This document shows, piece by piece, positions 24,341-36,771 of a DNA stretch of 64,000 bases (its first letter is position 1; each line of letters opens with the position of its first letter). The notes beneath the pieces were generated by a model. The model worked only from the letters and a program-made list of their open reading frames with translations. It had not been told where the DNA came from and searched no databases. Source of the stretch: Luscinia megarhynchos (Eukaryota; Chordata; Aves; Passeriformes; Turdidae). Location of the stretch: assembly GCA_034336665.1 (NCBI GenBank), contig JAPFBE010000002.1, forward strand, positions 36,497,406 through 36,561,405. The letters run 5' to 3'. A program made the translations under genes and the position numbers.

Positions 24341-25472
24341 TGCTAGACCTTTACTCAGGAAGACTTTCAGGATAAAATTTGTCATTTAGAAATACAGTAA
24401 TCAACTGGAAGTCACTGCCTTACGACAGGTGTTCAGTGACCTGCCTACCAGATATACCAGAGTGGCATTATATCTGAGAAAATAACACTGCAGTTGTATT
24501 TGCTCATCAGAATGCCACAGGACTGAATGAGCCACAGAAACTGAAATCCTCTGTCACCCCCTCGAGGTAATAGTTTAAAGACATCTTCAAAGGAAGTTGC
24601 CATGGCAAGCTTCTGCTGTTTGTTTTTTGGATTTCTTTTTCTTATATTTATATTCTGTGTGTAAAAAATAGACATAGAGATGTCAGTTCAGCGTATTTTA
24701 AAAGCATAAAAATTAAGTTGAAAATATACTGTTTCTGTTCTTGCAGTCTGATGGCAGCTTTCTGTGAGAATGTTTTCTATAACATTATGGGGAGATGTTA
24801 AACTTAACAATTAAATAAAGATAACATAATAACATAATTTGGATTGTCTGGTTCCCCAGTAAGTTTAGGAAAGCCTTCACAAATGGTGCCATAACAAGCC
24901 AGGAGTGTAAGGGAAAGTTGGGATAAGAAAGTTTTAAGAATCACTCTTCTTAATACTCCAGATTCTATAAAGACTAGCAGTATAATCCATAAGATATAAT
25001 TTTTTACTTATGTATATTTAATTAAAGAGACTCTTCAAAACTCCATTATAGCAAATAGGAAGATACTACTGTTTTCTTTCTTGTCCTGGCTGTCTATTTA
25101 ATTATAGATCCCTTAAGAGAAAATCAGTCTTCTCAGGATTAGATTCTTGCTGAGGTGTTGTCTCTGTGTTGGTTTCATTGAACTGGATGGATTTGTCTCA
25201 GGAGAATGATACAGTTTCTATGAGTCAGCATCAGGAAAAATCATACTCCAGTTTATTAAACATGAATAAGCACATGGAAGATATCTGCACTAATTCTGGC
25301 ATATGCTGGGCAACACTTCTGAATGCTTAGAAATTGTGAGCAACACTCATGAATCCCTTAGAAATAAATAGCCAAACAGGGCTATTATTTCTAAGGAAAT
25401 AGCTCTTTAAACGTGGCTTGTCTGTGCAGCACTGTTTGCATCTAGATCTTCACCTTCACCTGGATGATGAAG

Positions 25473-25547
25473 TATAATGCAGGGCCCAGGTGTGACTGGT
25501 ACTTGATGGTGAGTAGCACAGTGATGGTTTTATCAGATGCTGCTGGA
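25473..25547 (+). repeat. Local duplicate, unit B copy 1
   Basis: 75 bp from TATAATGCAGGGCCC to GATGCTGCTGGA, repeated with about three changes at 25711-25786. It directly precedes unit A copy 2, so B-A-B forms one and a third periods of a 238-bp tandem duplication. Confidence 0.9.
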
Positions 25548-25548
25548 T

Positions 25549-25710
25549 AAAATGTCTGTATCTGTTGGTTGAAGATAGGAAGGATGACTGATAAATAAAG
25601 ATATGACTAGTAGGAAGGAATTTCATCAGTGGGAGCTGAATTACAGAAATCTAAGGTACATGGTAGGTGTATAACAACTGAGTTCCTGTGGTGATCTGGA
25701 GAAATTCTGT
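25549..25710 (+). repeat. Local duplicate, unit A copy 2
   Basis: Second copy of the segment at 24187-24340. It carries a roughly 14-nt insertion (TACATGGTAGGTGT type) and a short deletion relative to copy 1, and is sandwiched between the two B copies. Confidence 0.85.
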
Positions 25711-25786
25711 TATAATGTAGGGCCCGGGTGTGACTGGTACTTGATGGTGAGTAGCACAGTGATGGTTTTATCAGATGCTGGTGGAG
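25711..25786 (+). repeat. Local duplicate, unit B copy 2
   Basis: Begins TATAATGTAGGGCCC at exactly 238 bp from the first B copy and ends GATGCTGGTGGAG. Similarity stops shortly afterwards. Confidence 0.9.
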
Positions 25787-27370
25787 ACTTCATGGGGATG
25801 GTGCAGAGTGAGAGGCTTCTTTTCCCACACATTGTTTTATCTCAGAGTGTCTCTGTGTGTGTGCACACTCCTATTACTCTTAGATTTTATTAAAATTTAA
25901 AATCTGCCTTAGATTTGAGTTAGAAAAGAGGGCTTACAATGCATAATAGCTAAATCACAGTTTAATCTAATATTTGACTCAGATAACTTGATCAAACTGA
26001 TATGTTTTAAAAAGAGACATGATAATGCCTTGTTCTTTCATCAGGCTTTGAAATCATGTGCTAGCCTAGTAATACACCCTGTGACAGACCCTTGAGGTAT
26101 GGAAACATCTCATAAGAATTTATTGATTTATTTGTGTAATGGCTTGCAGGGAGTAAAAATACTTACAAATCATGATGCAGAAATGGATCTGAGGCACCTA
26201 TTTCAAGTAGGTGGAGACAAGAATTGAGTCAAGTTCATGTGAATCCTAAACAAGTAGACTCAGGGCTGGTGGATTAAATTTAGCTACAGAACGTCCTAGG
26301 TCAGGTATTTCATACTGTAAAAGTGAAATTGGAATTAGCCTGGTGTCATCAGGTGCTAAAATGTGGGAAAGAGCTCTGCCAAAGGACCAGGCATGGAGAC
26401 CAGCTTTAGACAGGTTTTAGTTCCACATGCAGTGCTACTTTGGAATAAACATGTTGTAACCAAACAAAGTACTACATGGAACACTATTTGAATGTAAAGG
26501 TGCATATTTTTTGCTGAGCATTCCTAGGGTGTGTTATTTAACTTTTTCTGCATATTTTCTTTGTTATTTTCATTTTTTTCAGTTTCATGTCTCTCCACTT
26601 ACTTTTTCTGGCCTTGAAAATGTACAGAAGTGCCAAATACCAGGAGGGAGGCTGTTCTTCTGGTATTTATAGCCTGACTAAAAGCAGGAGTTAATGGAAA
26701 TTAAAAAAAATAAAACCTTGCAAGAAGAAAGACTATATAAAATGCTTTAAAGGCAAACAAGTTTACTTTGAATTTGCAATTAATTATTTATGATTTGAGT
26801 AACTGGATCCTATCAGGAGTTAGAGTATAGGGCAGAGTAATCTAGTTAGTGGTGCATATTTAGGAACCATTCTCTGTGTTTAGAAAAAGTAAATGTATGA
26901 CTGATGGTATTCAGTATCAAAGTCTGTTTGTCCATACACAAAATACTGAGTCTTCAAAAGGCCAATACATGGTTTAAAAAAATGTAATTATTGAGTTAAA
27001 GCAGAATGTGAGATAAGCATTCAGAGCTCTGGCAGCTGGAAGGTTATCTCCATTAGATGCCAAGATAGCTTGAGCCTTGGATGCCTTTTAAGTAATACAT
27101 TTTTCCATCCTTAGGATGGCAAGATATTTGGAAAAGCAGGAGAATAAAACTCCATGATCTACCATAAATAAAAACAAAACCAATTAATTTCAATTACTAA
27201 TAACAGTTAATGAATTAATAATAAATGCAGTTGACCACAGTAAGCTCTAGAAATTGATGTATCTGATCAGGGTGAGGTCTCTGTAGTCCCCTATTCTCAT
27301 CTATGCCAGAGGCCAACATCAGCATCCTACAGCTGTAGGAGAACAAACAGGAGAGGTAGAATCAAAAAAG

Positions 27371-27442
27371 CACAGAATCATTCCGTTGGAAAAGACCTCC
27401 AAGTTCATCAAGTCCCACCTTTGGCTAAGTACCACCATACCT
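27371..27442 (-). mobile_element. CR1 LINE 3' tail fragment
   Basis: On the + strand it reads CACAGAATCATTCCGTTGG, AAAAGACCTCCAAG, TCATCAAGTCC and ACCACCATACC in order. This is the reverse complement of the well-known 3' end of avian CR1 elements. Only about 70 bp remain and no coding part is present, so this is a short, 5'-truncated insertion inside the last intron, antisense to the gene. Confidence 0.8.
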
Positions 27443-28551
27443 GTTGTTCTATTGCATAACCATTAGCCATTAGTTACATAACCCATAGCACTTACCATGA
27501 GTTTTGATAGTTATACATTTATTTAAGTCTTGAGGCTGAATACCTGGTTCCATGTTTTTAGTTTTGTCTGTTGTAATTGATGGCATATGCAATTGTGATG
27601 GTTGGTATCAAGTTGGCACACATTTATTTATAAGTGTTCAGTTTCTGCTTTACAATGTGTATTACAGGGTTTTTTAATAGCTTTCTTTTAATATAACTGA
27701 TTTTGACAGATAGGAGTAGACATTCTAGTTTTTGCACGTTCAAATGTATAGTTCCTATCTATTTTGTTGGCAGTCTCCATGAGTTTCAGACTGTATCTCT
27801 CATACCTCAGGGTTTGTCCAAGAGTATTTGCCTGGTCCTAGCACTGTAGAGGGAACATGCAATTGTCCTGTACAATTCTACATCACGTAGCCTTCAAAAC
27901 AAAACGGTTTTTTAAAGGCTGGTTTAAATATCTGTTTAAAAAATTGCTTGTAAAAGAGGCTTAAATTCATTTTCCAGTCACTATTTTAGAGGAATCTGTG
28001 AGTCATTTCTAAAATGAGTATTATTCCAATAGAAATTATTTCTTTTGGGGCTCCTAACCTCAAACTTTCTGATTGAAACAGCTTTTTTTTTTTTTTTAAT
28101 AGAAGTCACATAACAAATTATCCTAGCCTGCACAAATATATACATTCCTTAACTTTATGTAGTTCTGCAAGAAGAAGAAAAAGCTTTACTCCATTTGTTT
28201 GCATCTTGCAGGAGATACAAATTGTTGCTTTCACTTTTGCCAGTTTGCCATTCACTGCATCAGTGAATTTATTTGTGTTGCCCTCTGATTTCATTTTAAT
28301 TGATGTACTTTAAAGGTAAAGGCTTTTGAATTCTTGTCACAGGATACATTCCTAAAAGTAGGCAGTTTTAAGTATTTTTAAAAAATATGGATAGTTGAGT
28401 TGCACACCATTAATCCAGAGTTGATAAGATATGTATTTGGTTTGCTTTCTCGCGGTATTAAAGTAACTTGCAAATTTTTCTCCGGTCAGTAATTTATTCT
28501 TTGTTTGCTTCATCCTTCCTTCCTGGAAGATCATGTCTTTCAGCATCCTCG

Positions 28552-28810
28552 TAAGAGCTCGGCAGCAGTGAGTTGCAGGCTGACAAATCGCTGAGTTCTT
28601 CGGGAAAGCAGCTCATCTGAGAGCGAGAGGCGGCAGAGAGGTGCAGGGCAGCTTTTCAGGCTGCCTTCCTGAGCAAGAGCAGCACGCACAGAGTCTGCTG
28701 TGCGCCTTCCCGGAGCGCGGCGCTGCCAAAGGGAGCCCTCTGCTGCCGCCAGGGAGGTTAGCAGCAGCAGCAGGGATTCGCTGAGTGTCAGAGGTGTTCG
28801 GAGGGAAGTC
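28552..28810. promoter_or_regulatory. CpG-rich patch inside the last intron
   Basis: About 260 bp with more than a dozen CpGs (for example CTCGTAAG, GAGCGAGAGGCGG, GAGCGCGGCGCTG) set in kilobases of AT-rich, CpG-poor intron. It contains a CTCF-like stretch (CTGCCGCCAGGGAGG near 28743-28757) and GCAGCAGCAG. A short - strand open frame of 89 codons (28613-28882) covers it without a recognised domain. It may be an internal promoter, enhancer or insulator, or an old GC-rich insertion. No TATA box or obvious initiator. Confidence 0.4.
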
Positions 28811-31800
28811 TCTCTTAGAAGATGAACAAAAATGTTTCAGAAAAAGCTGTTTTGCATTATCTTGCCCCAGCATTATGGCCAAGAAATAATATATTTTATA
28901 TATATGTGGCTTTCTCTAGGAAGAATAGCATCATCTGATTAGTGAACTTACAGGATTGCTTTGATGCCTTTTACTGTTTTTTTCCCCAGTGTGGATTCCT
29001 AATGGGAATTATTAATTTGCATTCCGCAGAGCCCAGGTGCTCAAGCTTGGTCACACTCCTCTGCCAAATCACTCTCCAAGAGACATCTCTGTGTTCAGAG
29101 CCTGATTGACCCCCTTAGTGGGTCATTTTAAAATTCCAGACGATAAGTGACGTTAGATAATTTACTTTTTGTATCCCATCTCCTGTCTTTTTCCAACCTG
29201 TGCATTGATAATGCATAGTCTGGTCTTGAAACAGTGTAGAGTGACTCAGTTATGACTCACTACATATTCAGTCATGCAGCCTTGGTTGCTGGTGAGCTTT
29301 GTACTCTTGATGCTTTACCTGTTATTAGTGGAATCACTTCTGACTGGTGAAGTTAAGTGGGAGAAATTACGAAAGAGGTGGCAGCAGGATTGCTTTTAGA
29401 AGTAACTCTTCATAGTGGAATTCATGTTAATTAAGGGGATTTTGTCTTAGAAGGCTTTCAAGGAAGGAGTTAAATCTTTCCTGCTCTACTGTTGGAACAG
29501 TGTAAATTATGATCTGTGAAATACATAAAGTTGGAAACTTTAACAGTTTCAACTACATGTTAAATATTACTTTGAAAACACATATGCTCTTCATGCATGG
29601 TTCTCTAAAGCAATGTTACTTTTTGTTCCCTATAACATAGGCCACCTGGAGATGAAAAACAAATTTAGCTTTCCTTATGACGTGCCAGTTTGTCCTTTTC
29701 CACTGCTAGACTCCTCTTTATGTCACAGCCACCATAAGTTGCACCCAGAGGTGGTTGTGACCTACTAAATTTCTTGTTTGGAGAGACTTGTGCCATCTAT
29801 GAAGCGTTGACAGGACTCAAAGCAAAGCTGCAGAATATTAATCCATAATAAGGTGTTGGTTCCGAGAGCTTTCTATGTGGCTGACCCAGACAAAGACCAC
29901 ATTTCAGTTATCTGTACTTCTTCAGAGAAGTGTGTGATATACTCCAAAAATTCACCTACAAATCTCTGTAATAAAATCGCTGCACATTATTAAGTATTTA
30001 GGCCTACTCATATTAAGCAATGATTGATGCATAATTAAGCATAACTTATATAGACAGTGGCATTAAAATATGACAAGGATTAAAATAAGAAAATATGTGC
30101 AAGGTTGTCTAGATTGAACTTTTGAGTTGCAAATTGTCATTGCTGGACTCACTGTAATAAAGTCCAAGACAATATGTTGAATGTAAATATATGAGAACAT
30201 AGACTAAAGTGTATGGATGTGGATAGGTAACGAAAAAAAACAACTAAAATACCTTAAATTAAATGAGATGATGGAGCTGGTCTGTATTGTCTCTTATAAC
30301 GTGCCCTTCCTGCTGTCCTCACTGTGTAATTTACAGCCAATTGGAATTTTCTTCATTCCAAATCAGCAACTTGCAGCTGCTTTACCTTTGCAGCTGGGAC
30401 TGAGGAAAAGTTCTGTGGCTGCCACATCTCTGTAGCAGGAATGGCACTCATTCTGTGACTGCCAGAGCAGGAGAAGGGTCACATCTATTTTGCCTTACAA
30501 GTGACTCTCACAAATGTAGATGCACATGCCAAAAGCCATTGCAAATGCAAGAATAAATGGCGCCAGCCAGATTGATCTTTACTGTTTGTTCAGTCTTAAA
30601 AAAAAAAAAAAAAACAAAGGTAGGGAGAGAGGAAATTAGAAGTGCTATTTGCTATTTAAAAAAATAACCAAACCCTAGATAATTATATTCTCTGACAAAG
30701 CTATGCTTCAGGAATTACTCTTTTTTTAAAACGTTTCCAGCATAGTGCGAGGGCTGTATATCTCTGTAAATTTTGACCCAACAGGCAGAGTCAAATTCAT
30801 TGAGTTCATCATAAGCACACTGCATTCTGCCAGGATATCAAATAGAATTCTAGATTTCATGATTAACAAAGAATATCATACCTTCTAACCCCAGAAAAAC
30901 AACATTTACTTTCTTAGTTATGGGATCTCAGCAGGCTTTGCTTGTGACAAGAGTAAAAGTTATTTTCTTTCTATGTTATGTTTCTTTAAAAAATGTTTTA
31001 AAAAATTCTTGAAGAACCTAAAAGGTCATTTGAAAGTCTTATTTTTATTGTCACTGCCTCCAAAATACATTCCATAACACAGTTTAATGTGATCTGCAGC
31101 AGGCCAAAAGTTTTACAAGCCAAGATATTATGTCTAGTCCAGTTAGAGACATGACAAAGTTCAGTAAAGCAGGGAGGGTGAAGACCTAGGTTGAGAAATG
31201 TAATTTTGCATTGTCTATAAACATGGAAGGAAAATATCTCCCTGCATTCAGTTTTGATGACAGAACATGTTCATGACCTAAGGTAGAGGAACCCTACCAA
31301 GCTTTATGAGAAAATAGACAAATGACTGAGGATGTAAAGACAAAGTTCACCCACCTCCCATAGCAGTTTTGGCTCCTGCAGATAACTCAGCTTTCTCCTG
31401 GTTTCATCACCCACAAGCTTCCATATTCAACAAGTCAGTGCAGAGAATAGTGGGGCTGGAACTTGTGTTACTATGTATGCTGCACTCATCCACTGTATCT
31501 TCAGATGAGGAAATGTAATTTGTGCATATTAGATACAATTTTTATATAAAGAGACCCTTTATTAAACTACTTTCATCTCCCTAAGTGCATAATACTTCAA
31601 ACACTGTGTGGCTCCATTTGTGTCAGACTGACCTGTTGCATTATAGGGTTAAGGATTCCCTCATTTGAGTCTGGACCATGGTTCTGTCAGCTGTTATCCT
31701 TCCAGTTGCCTGTTGATGGTGGACAGCTTTAACATTGCCAGTAGCCACAGTATATTGCAGCATTTGGCCCCACATGCTTAGTTTATACAAGTCAGCAGCC

Positions 31801-34800
31801 ATCAGTTTTTATGGGAATCATTCTGTCACTGAAAATACTCGTCACATCTTTGCTTTTTATTATTTTCTTGACAGCCTCATTATGACAACCAAAGTTCTGC
31901 ATTGTTTGGAGCCCTTTTTTCCTCTTTTTTTCTTTTTTCTTTTTTCCTGTTGGCCTTTATACCTTAAGTTACAGTTATATTTTAAACTCAAGTTATCATT
32001 CTCTGTATTAAAGGAGAGCTAAGTTAGAACTGAGGGATGTTTTGTTTAATTAGCTGCATATGTCCCAGGAATTCATTGAGTATTGTCATTCCTACTTGTT
32101 TTGCAGTGGCACAAAAGATACAAGTGTGGGGTTGGTCTCCAGACTCCTTGTGTGAATCATACAGCAAACCCAGAACAGAGCACTTGTCTTTACTACCTGC
32201 TACACACAGGATTTCTTTTTTCAGTCATCACAGGGTTAATACGAAAGGATGTCAGTCTAATACTTTAGTATGTTTGATAGGTTGACATCTGGAAATTCAG
32301 AGATTTATTTTGGTTAACATAAAGAAGACTGCTTGCTCTTCCATGAAGATGGTTTCTACCATGGTATTTTAACTCCTAATTATGGTTTCTGAATATAAAC
32401 TCCTGTAGTTTTCTTCAAAGAAACCTATGTTGCTGTAGATCCATTTGGCTTTTCCTAGTAGACTAGTAATTCTCTTACTCAGGCTGATGAAGGAATTTTG
32501 TATTCTGCTGTGTTCTGCTTGGTAGAAGTTAGAGGCATTTTCCTTTCAGGTTTTAAATAGAGTCTCAGCTCAATTATTTGTGCAGTAGCAATTGTACTGA
32601 CCTAAAGAAGGTTGTTCTAGATTTATCTTATCATAAAAAAGAGCAGGATTTAGCTTAGTCCAATACCTAAGCAGTGTTAGCAGAGTAAATCAGTTCCTGT
32701 GAAATGTTTGCAGACAGGGATAACAATTTGTTCTCTTCCTGTCTGACAAGAAAGAATAGCTTTGTTTTACAGTAGTTACTGTGCTCAGTTTGAAAATGTG
32801 AGTGTGAGTGAGTGAGTGAGATCTGAGAGAACCAGGGATACATGTGAGAGCAGTCCTGAATACATTTGGTTTGTCGTTTCTGCAGAAGTGTCTAAAATGA
32901 GGAAATTTGTTCCACATTTGGTTTTCCAGTTCACTTTTGGATCAGTGGGAAGATGTAATGTCATCTAGACAGCCAGCCTGGGAAAGTTTGGTCCCCTATG
33001 TTTTTTAGCATGACACTATTGTCTGGTGGCCAAACAAGCTACAGTCCACCTTTGGCTGTTGATCTTACAGAGGGTAAAGAAAAAAAGCATTCAGGGAGAG
33101 GCAGTGCAGGCAGCTAAGCAGGTGAAATACACAGGGAAATCTTTGGATTTAGTATGGCAGAAATGTTTCTACTGCAGCTTTCTTGGATTTTTGTCTTCCA
33201 CTCCTGATACTGTTCATTTTGATACAGAAGTAAGCACTGTGTGATTCACTGAGACCTTAAGATCCCAAGGTATTCCACAGCATATATCTAGAAATTATCA
33301 CTTGTCACCATGGACATTTTGGATATCAAATCTGAGAAGCCAGAAAGAGTGCCAATGATACAAACTGACTCAAAAGTCCTGTTGGGTATTCTTACCAAGG
33401 AGACCATAGCATTTTCTGAAGTTTATATCTCTTCTGGTAGTACTTTTTTGGTCTATCTTAAACTTAGCTTTGTCATTTTCATTTAACTTTGCAGTGCTTT
33501 AAGCTAAGTATTGGTAAACTTGGGAGATGTTGCTGATCAGTATTGTAAGAAAAAACTGGGTATCCTAAAAGGCTGTCATGCAGACTTCTGGTGGTTTTTA
33601 ATAATGCAAATAATCTAGGAGAAAGGAGTGATCTTTAAAAACAGTTTTCAGGTATGGGTTTGATAATGGAGGAACTAGAAATGTGGCATTCCCAGCTCAT
33701 TTGATTAACCTCAGCAACTGATGAAAGTGGTTTGACAGTCAGACATAGATCCCATTCATTCAACCTGCATGGTATCAAATGTTCAGATATGCCATATTCT
33801 CCTTTATCTTATCCCTTTGTTTTTTATGCCAATCCATTCCCTTCTCTCACTCCTGCTCAGCCCTTGAGTGTGACCACCCAGTTTCAGTTACATGGACTGA
33901 GTATCTCAGTAAATGAGAGCTCTTAATTGTGCTAAATGATGCAAGAACTGCTTGACCACTCTTTGCAATTGGTTTCTCTATGATTAGCTTCCTCTGAAGT
34001 TCAGTGTTTCCCGAGGCTCCAAATATACTCTGTTCAATATTAAGTCACTATTTATGCTTTGCATGCAGCTTGAACTTCTCAATGTGCATTTTGTACTTGA
34101 GGAACATTAAAGTGTGAACACCCCACTTGTGTCTTGAATTAAAGCTCATCCACCTGAAAGTCAGCACCAGTAAAACTAAGAGGACATGGATGCTCAGTGT
34201 GTGCAGTCACACAGTCACTTGTTTCTGAATAAAAAAGGCAATCACAAATTTTAAAACTCTTGTCAGGGGGCTAATGATCAGAATGCTCTATGGAAAATTA
34301 AGAAACAAGATTTTGGCTTAGATGTATCATTTAAATTCAGTTAAAATGCTGCAGACTATCAATAGCAAAGATGACACATATGGCACTAGGATGGGGGAAC
34401 ATTACAAAACAAAGGGGAGCATGTATGAAAACAGTAGTTTTAATGATTTTAGTCAACTATAAAGTGGTCATGTTTATAGTTTTTTAACTTTGGGAGGGGA
34501 GGGTTTTACTCATTTAAAGAGTCTCAATGGATTTAATAATGATAAATTCAGTAGATCCCTATAGATCCCAAAGCTCTTTTTTAAAAAATTCATATGAAAT
34601 TATAAAATAATAGGGCAGATTATACTTTCTATGGACTGAAAATCAACTCAAACAATTTCAGAGAAAAAAAAATCTTTAAAAAGCTGGGGTATTTTTACTT
34701 AAAACTTTTTGTTGACTAAATGTCGAATGGCAAATGTATTTTTGCCTGACTGTTTGGAGTTGCTGTTGATGCTGCCTTGAATTTGCCATAGGGCATAACT

Positions 34801-34989
34801 CAGTGTTTCTGAACTTGAGGCCCTAAATAGATAGCAACTTTTGATTTGATTGAGCTTGCATGTTAACAGGGAGTTTTTGCAGCTGAAAGTCTTGTATAAT
34901 TATCAATTCTAATTGTTTGCATTTTCTTTGTTGTTTTTTGTTTTGTTTGGGTTTTGTTTTGTCTGCTTTTGGCATTCATGGCTGTGCAG

Positions 34990-35072
34990 TGAGAAGGACA
35001 CTAAAGAGTGGTCTAACACCAGAAGAAGCCAAAGCACTGGGCCTCATCAGCACTTCTGAGATGCAGGTTTGA
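34990..35072 (+). CDS. FHOD3: FHOD3 terminal coding exon: end of DAD and stop (residues 240-266)
   Basis: The first two bases finish the split leucine codon, then RRTLKSGLTPEEAKALGL and a short variable tail ending MQV, with TGA at 35070-35072. The threonine codon 34998-35000 in RRT is the third conserved ROCK-type site of the DAD. The C-terminus length and wording match vertebrate FHOD3. The acceptor GCTGTGCAG has a weak local pyrimidine tract, but a T/G-rich stretch lies just upstream (34920-34975). Confidence 0.93.
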
Positions 35073-36765
35073 CATCCCAGGGGTGGCACCAAGAAGAGCC
35101 GTTCATCTGAAGCACACAGGCTGAGAACCCTTCAGCGTGGCATTGAACTGCCAGCCTCCTCTGCTGCTCCCAACATCCTATCCTCTGTTAGTTCCATTTT
35201 AATCAGCAACAAAAAGCAAAACCCCACATCCAGGGCAGAAGGGTGTGCCACAGCTCAGCATGACATCCAGACGGTAACTGAGGAAGTATTTGAGTGTTCC
35301 TAAATGAAAGCACATGGCTGCTTCTCCTCATGGTGTGTTGATGTGGGTAGGAGGGGGCTCTCTGAGTTATCTGTCATTATGTGAGCTGTGTTAACGTTGG
35401 CTTTTCTTGTGCCCTGTTTTAGTCATTGTAAATGTATGGCATTTTGTCAATGCAAGGAACAGTCCTTAAAGAGGCAAAATAACTCCTGTTACAGCAACCC
35501 AAATTTTCTTCGAGCAGATTCATTAAGCAAAGATGCACAGTCTGTACAACCCTGTGGTTTGTTGGTTTTTTTATTATTTTGCCACCAAAGAATGTAAAAA
35601 TGTATGTGTACCTTTGTGTATGTACAGAATGAATGTGTGGACATATGTGCATGTATCTGTACATATGCAGTCATGGTGTGAAATCATGCTTTTGCTGAAG
35701 CCAGCTGGACCATGATTTTCACTGTGGGGCCTTACTGTTCCACCTGGACAGGAGGAAAAGAATGTCTTTTTTGCAGGAACTCAGTGCTGTTCAGTGTGAT
35801 TCACCCTGTGGGGCAGGCCATGGCCTGCAATACAAGTGGAGAGTTTAGGATGCTGAATTCATGTGCATTAAGGCACACTCATACAGTACATAGCAGCATG
35901 CACACAGAGGAGAGAACACAGTTCCTCCCTCTTGTTGAGCTATGGTTGTACTCTGCATTTGTACAGTTTCAGAGAGATCTACATCAACAATTTTACATAC
36001 TCAAATGCATTTGGATGCTAAGATCAAAAGTTTTGTTCACTTGCCTGTGCCCTTGATGCTGCTTTTCTCTGCTGCAAGATAATGTGGTGGTGATTTTTTT
36101 TCAATTTAATGAATCTGAATATGAAATAGCCCTGCTAAAAAGCCTGCTGTGTTTTTGCTGTTCTTTACTGTGATAATTTGTGATTATCCTTGATACAAGT
36201 GGAGTGGGTACCACAGTAAACAACTCAAATATATTTGCCCCTATCTCACAGTTTTATAACTGACTTTTGTAACTGCCCTCAGCATGTTTGAAGAACCTTT
36301 AGTCAACTCATCTGCCTTTAAGTGGAGGACATATACAGCAGTGAAGATTAATTGAACAGTCACCCCAGCCAGTGCTGAAGCATTTTGAAGAAAAGTGCAA
36401 ACAACAATAACATAAAAAGGAACCTTTTAAGCCAAAGTCTGTATATGGCCTATAGATTCTCAAGGATGCACAAGATTGTTTCTTTCCATTGCCTTAGCCT
36501 CTAAGATTAGGTATTTGTCTGCACAGCAGTAACAGCTGAGACTTTCTTCAAGATGGTTAACTGAGGAACTACAGCAGTTTAGTCATGGTGAGAGGGTTCA
36601 ATTTTGGCTGCAAAACACACTTGGAAAATAGAGTTAAATTATAGTCTTTGCTGGGGTCCTAGTGCCATAGCTGTGTTGCTTCTGGCACCCAGGTCAGGTA
36701 CTTCAAGTTATTCTGCTCTTCTCTCTTTGTCACTGAAGATTGTTCAAGAGAGTTGAACCAAACAC

Positions 36766-36771
36766 AATAAA
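36766..36771 (+). terminator. Candidate proximal poly(A) signal AATAAA
   Basis: First canonical AATAAA after the stop codon, giving a 3' UTR of about 1.7 kb. A second AATAAA follows at 36950-36955. The downstream sequence is not notably GU-rich, so strength is uncertain. Confidence 0.4.

Larger units (their letters stand above)
21610..34989 (+). other. FHOD3 last intron, 13.4 kb
   Basis: GTGAGT donor at 21610 and GCTGTGCAG acceptor ending at 34989; phase 1, splitting a leucine codon. It contains the A/B duplicated segments (24187-25786), a CR1 tail (27371-27442), a CpG-rich patch (28552-28810), a 17-base A run near 30598-30614 and a GTGA tract near 32805-32820. The rest is AT-rich with only short open frames lacking domains. 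I found no extra coding exon or structured RNA gene. Confidence 0.85.
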
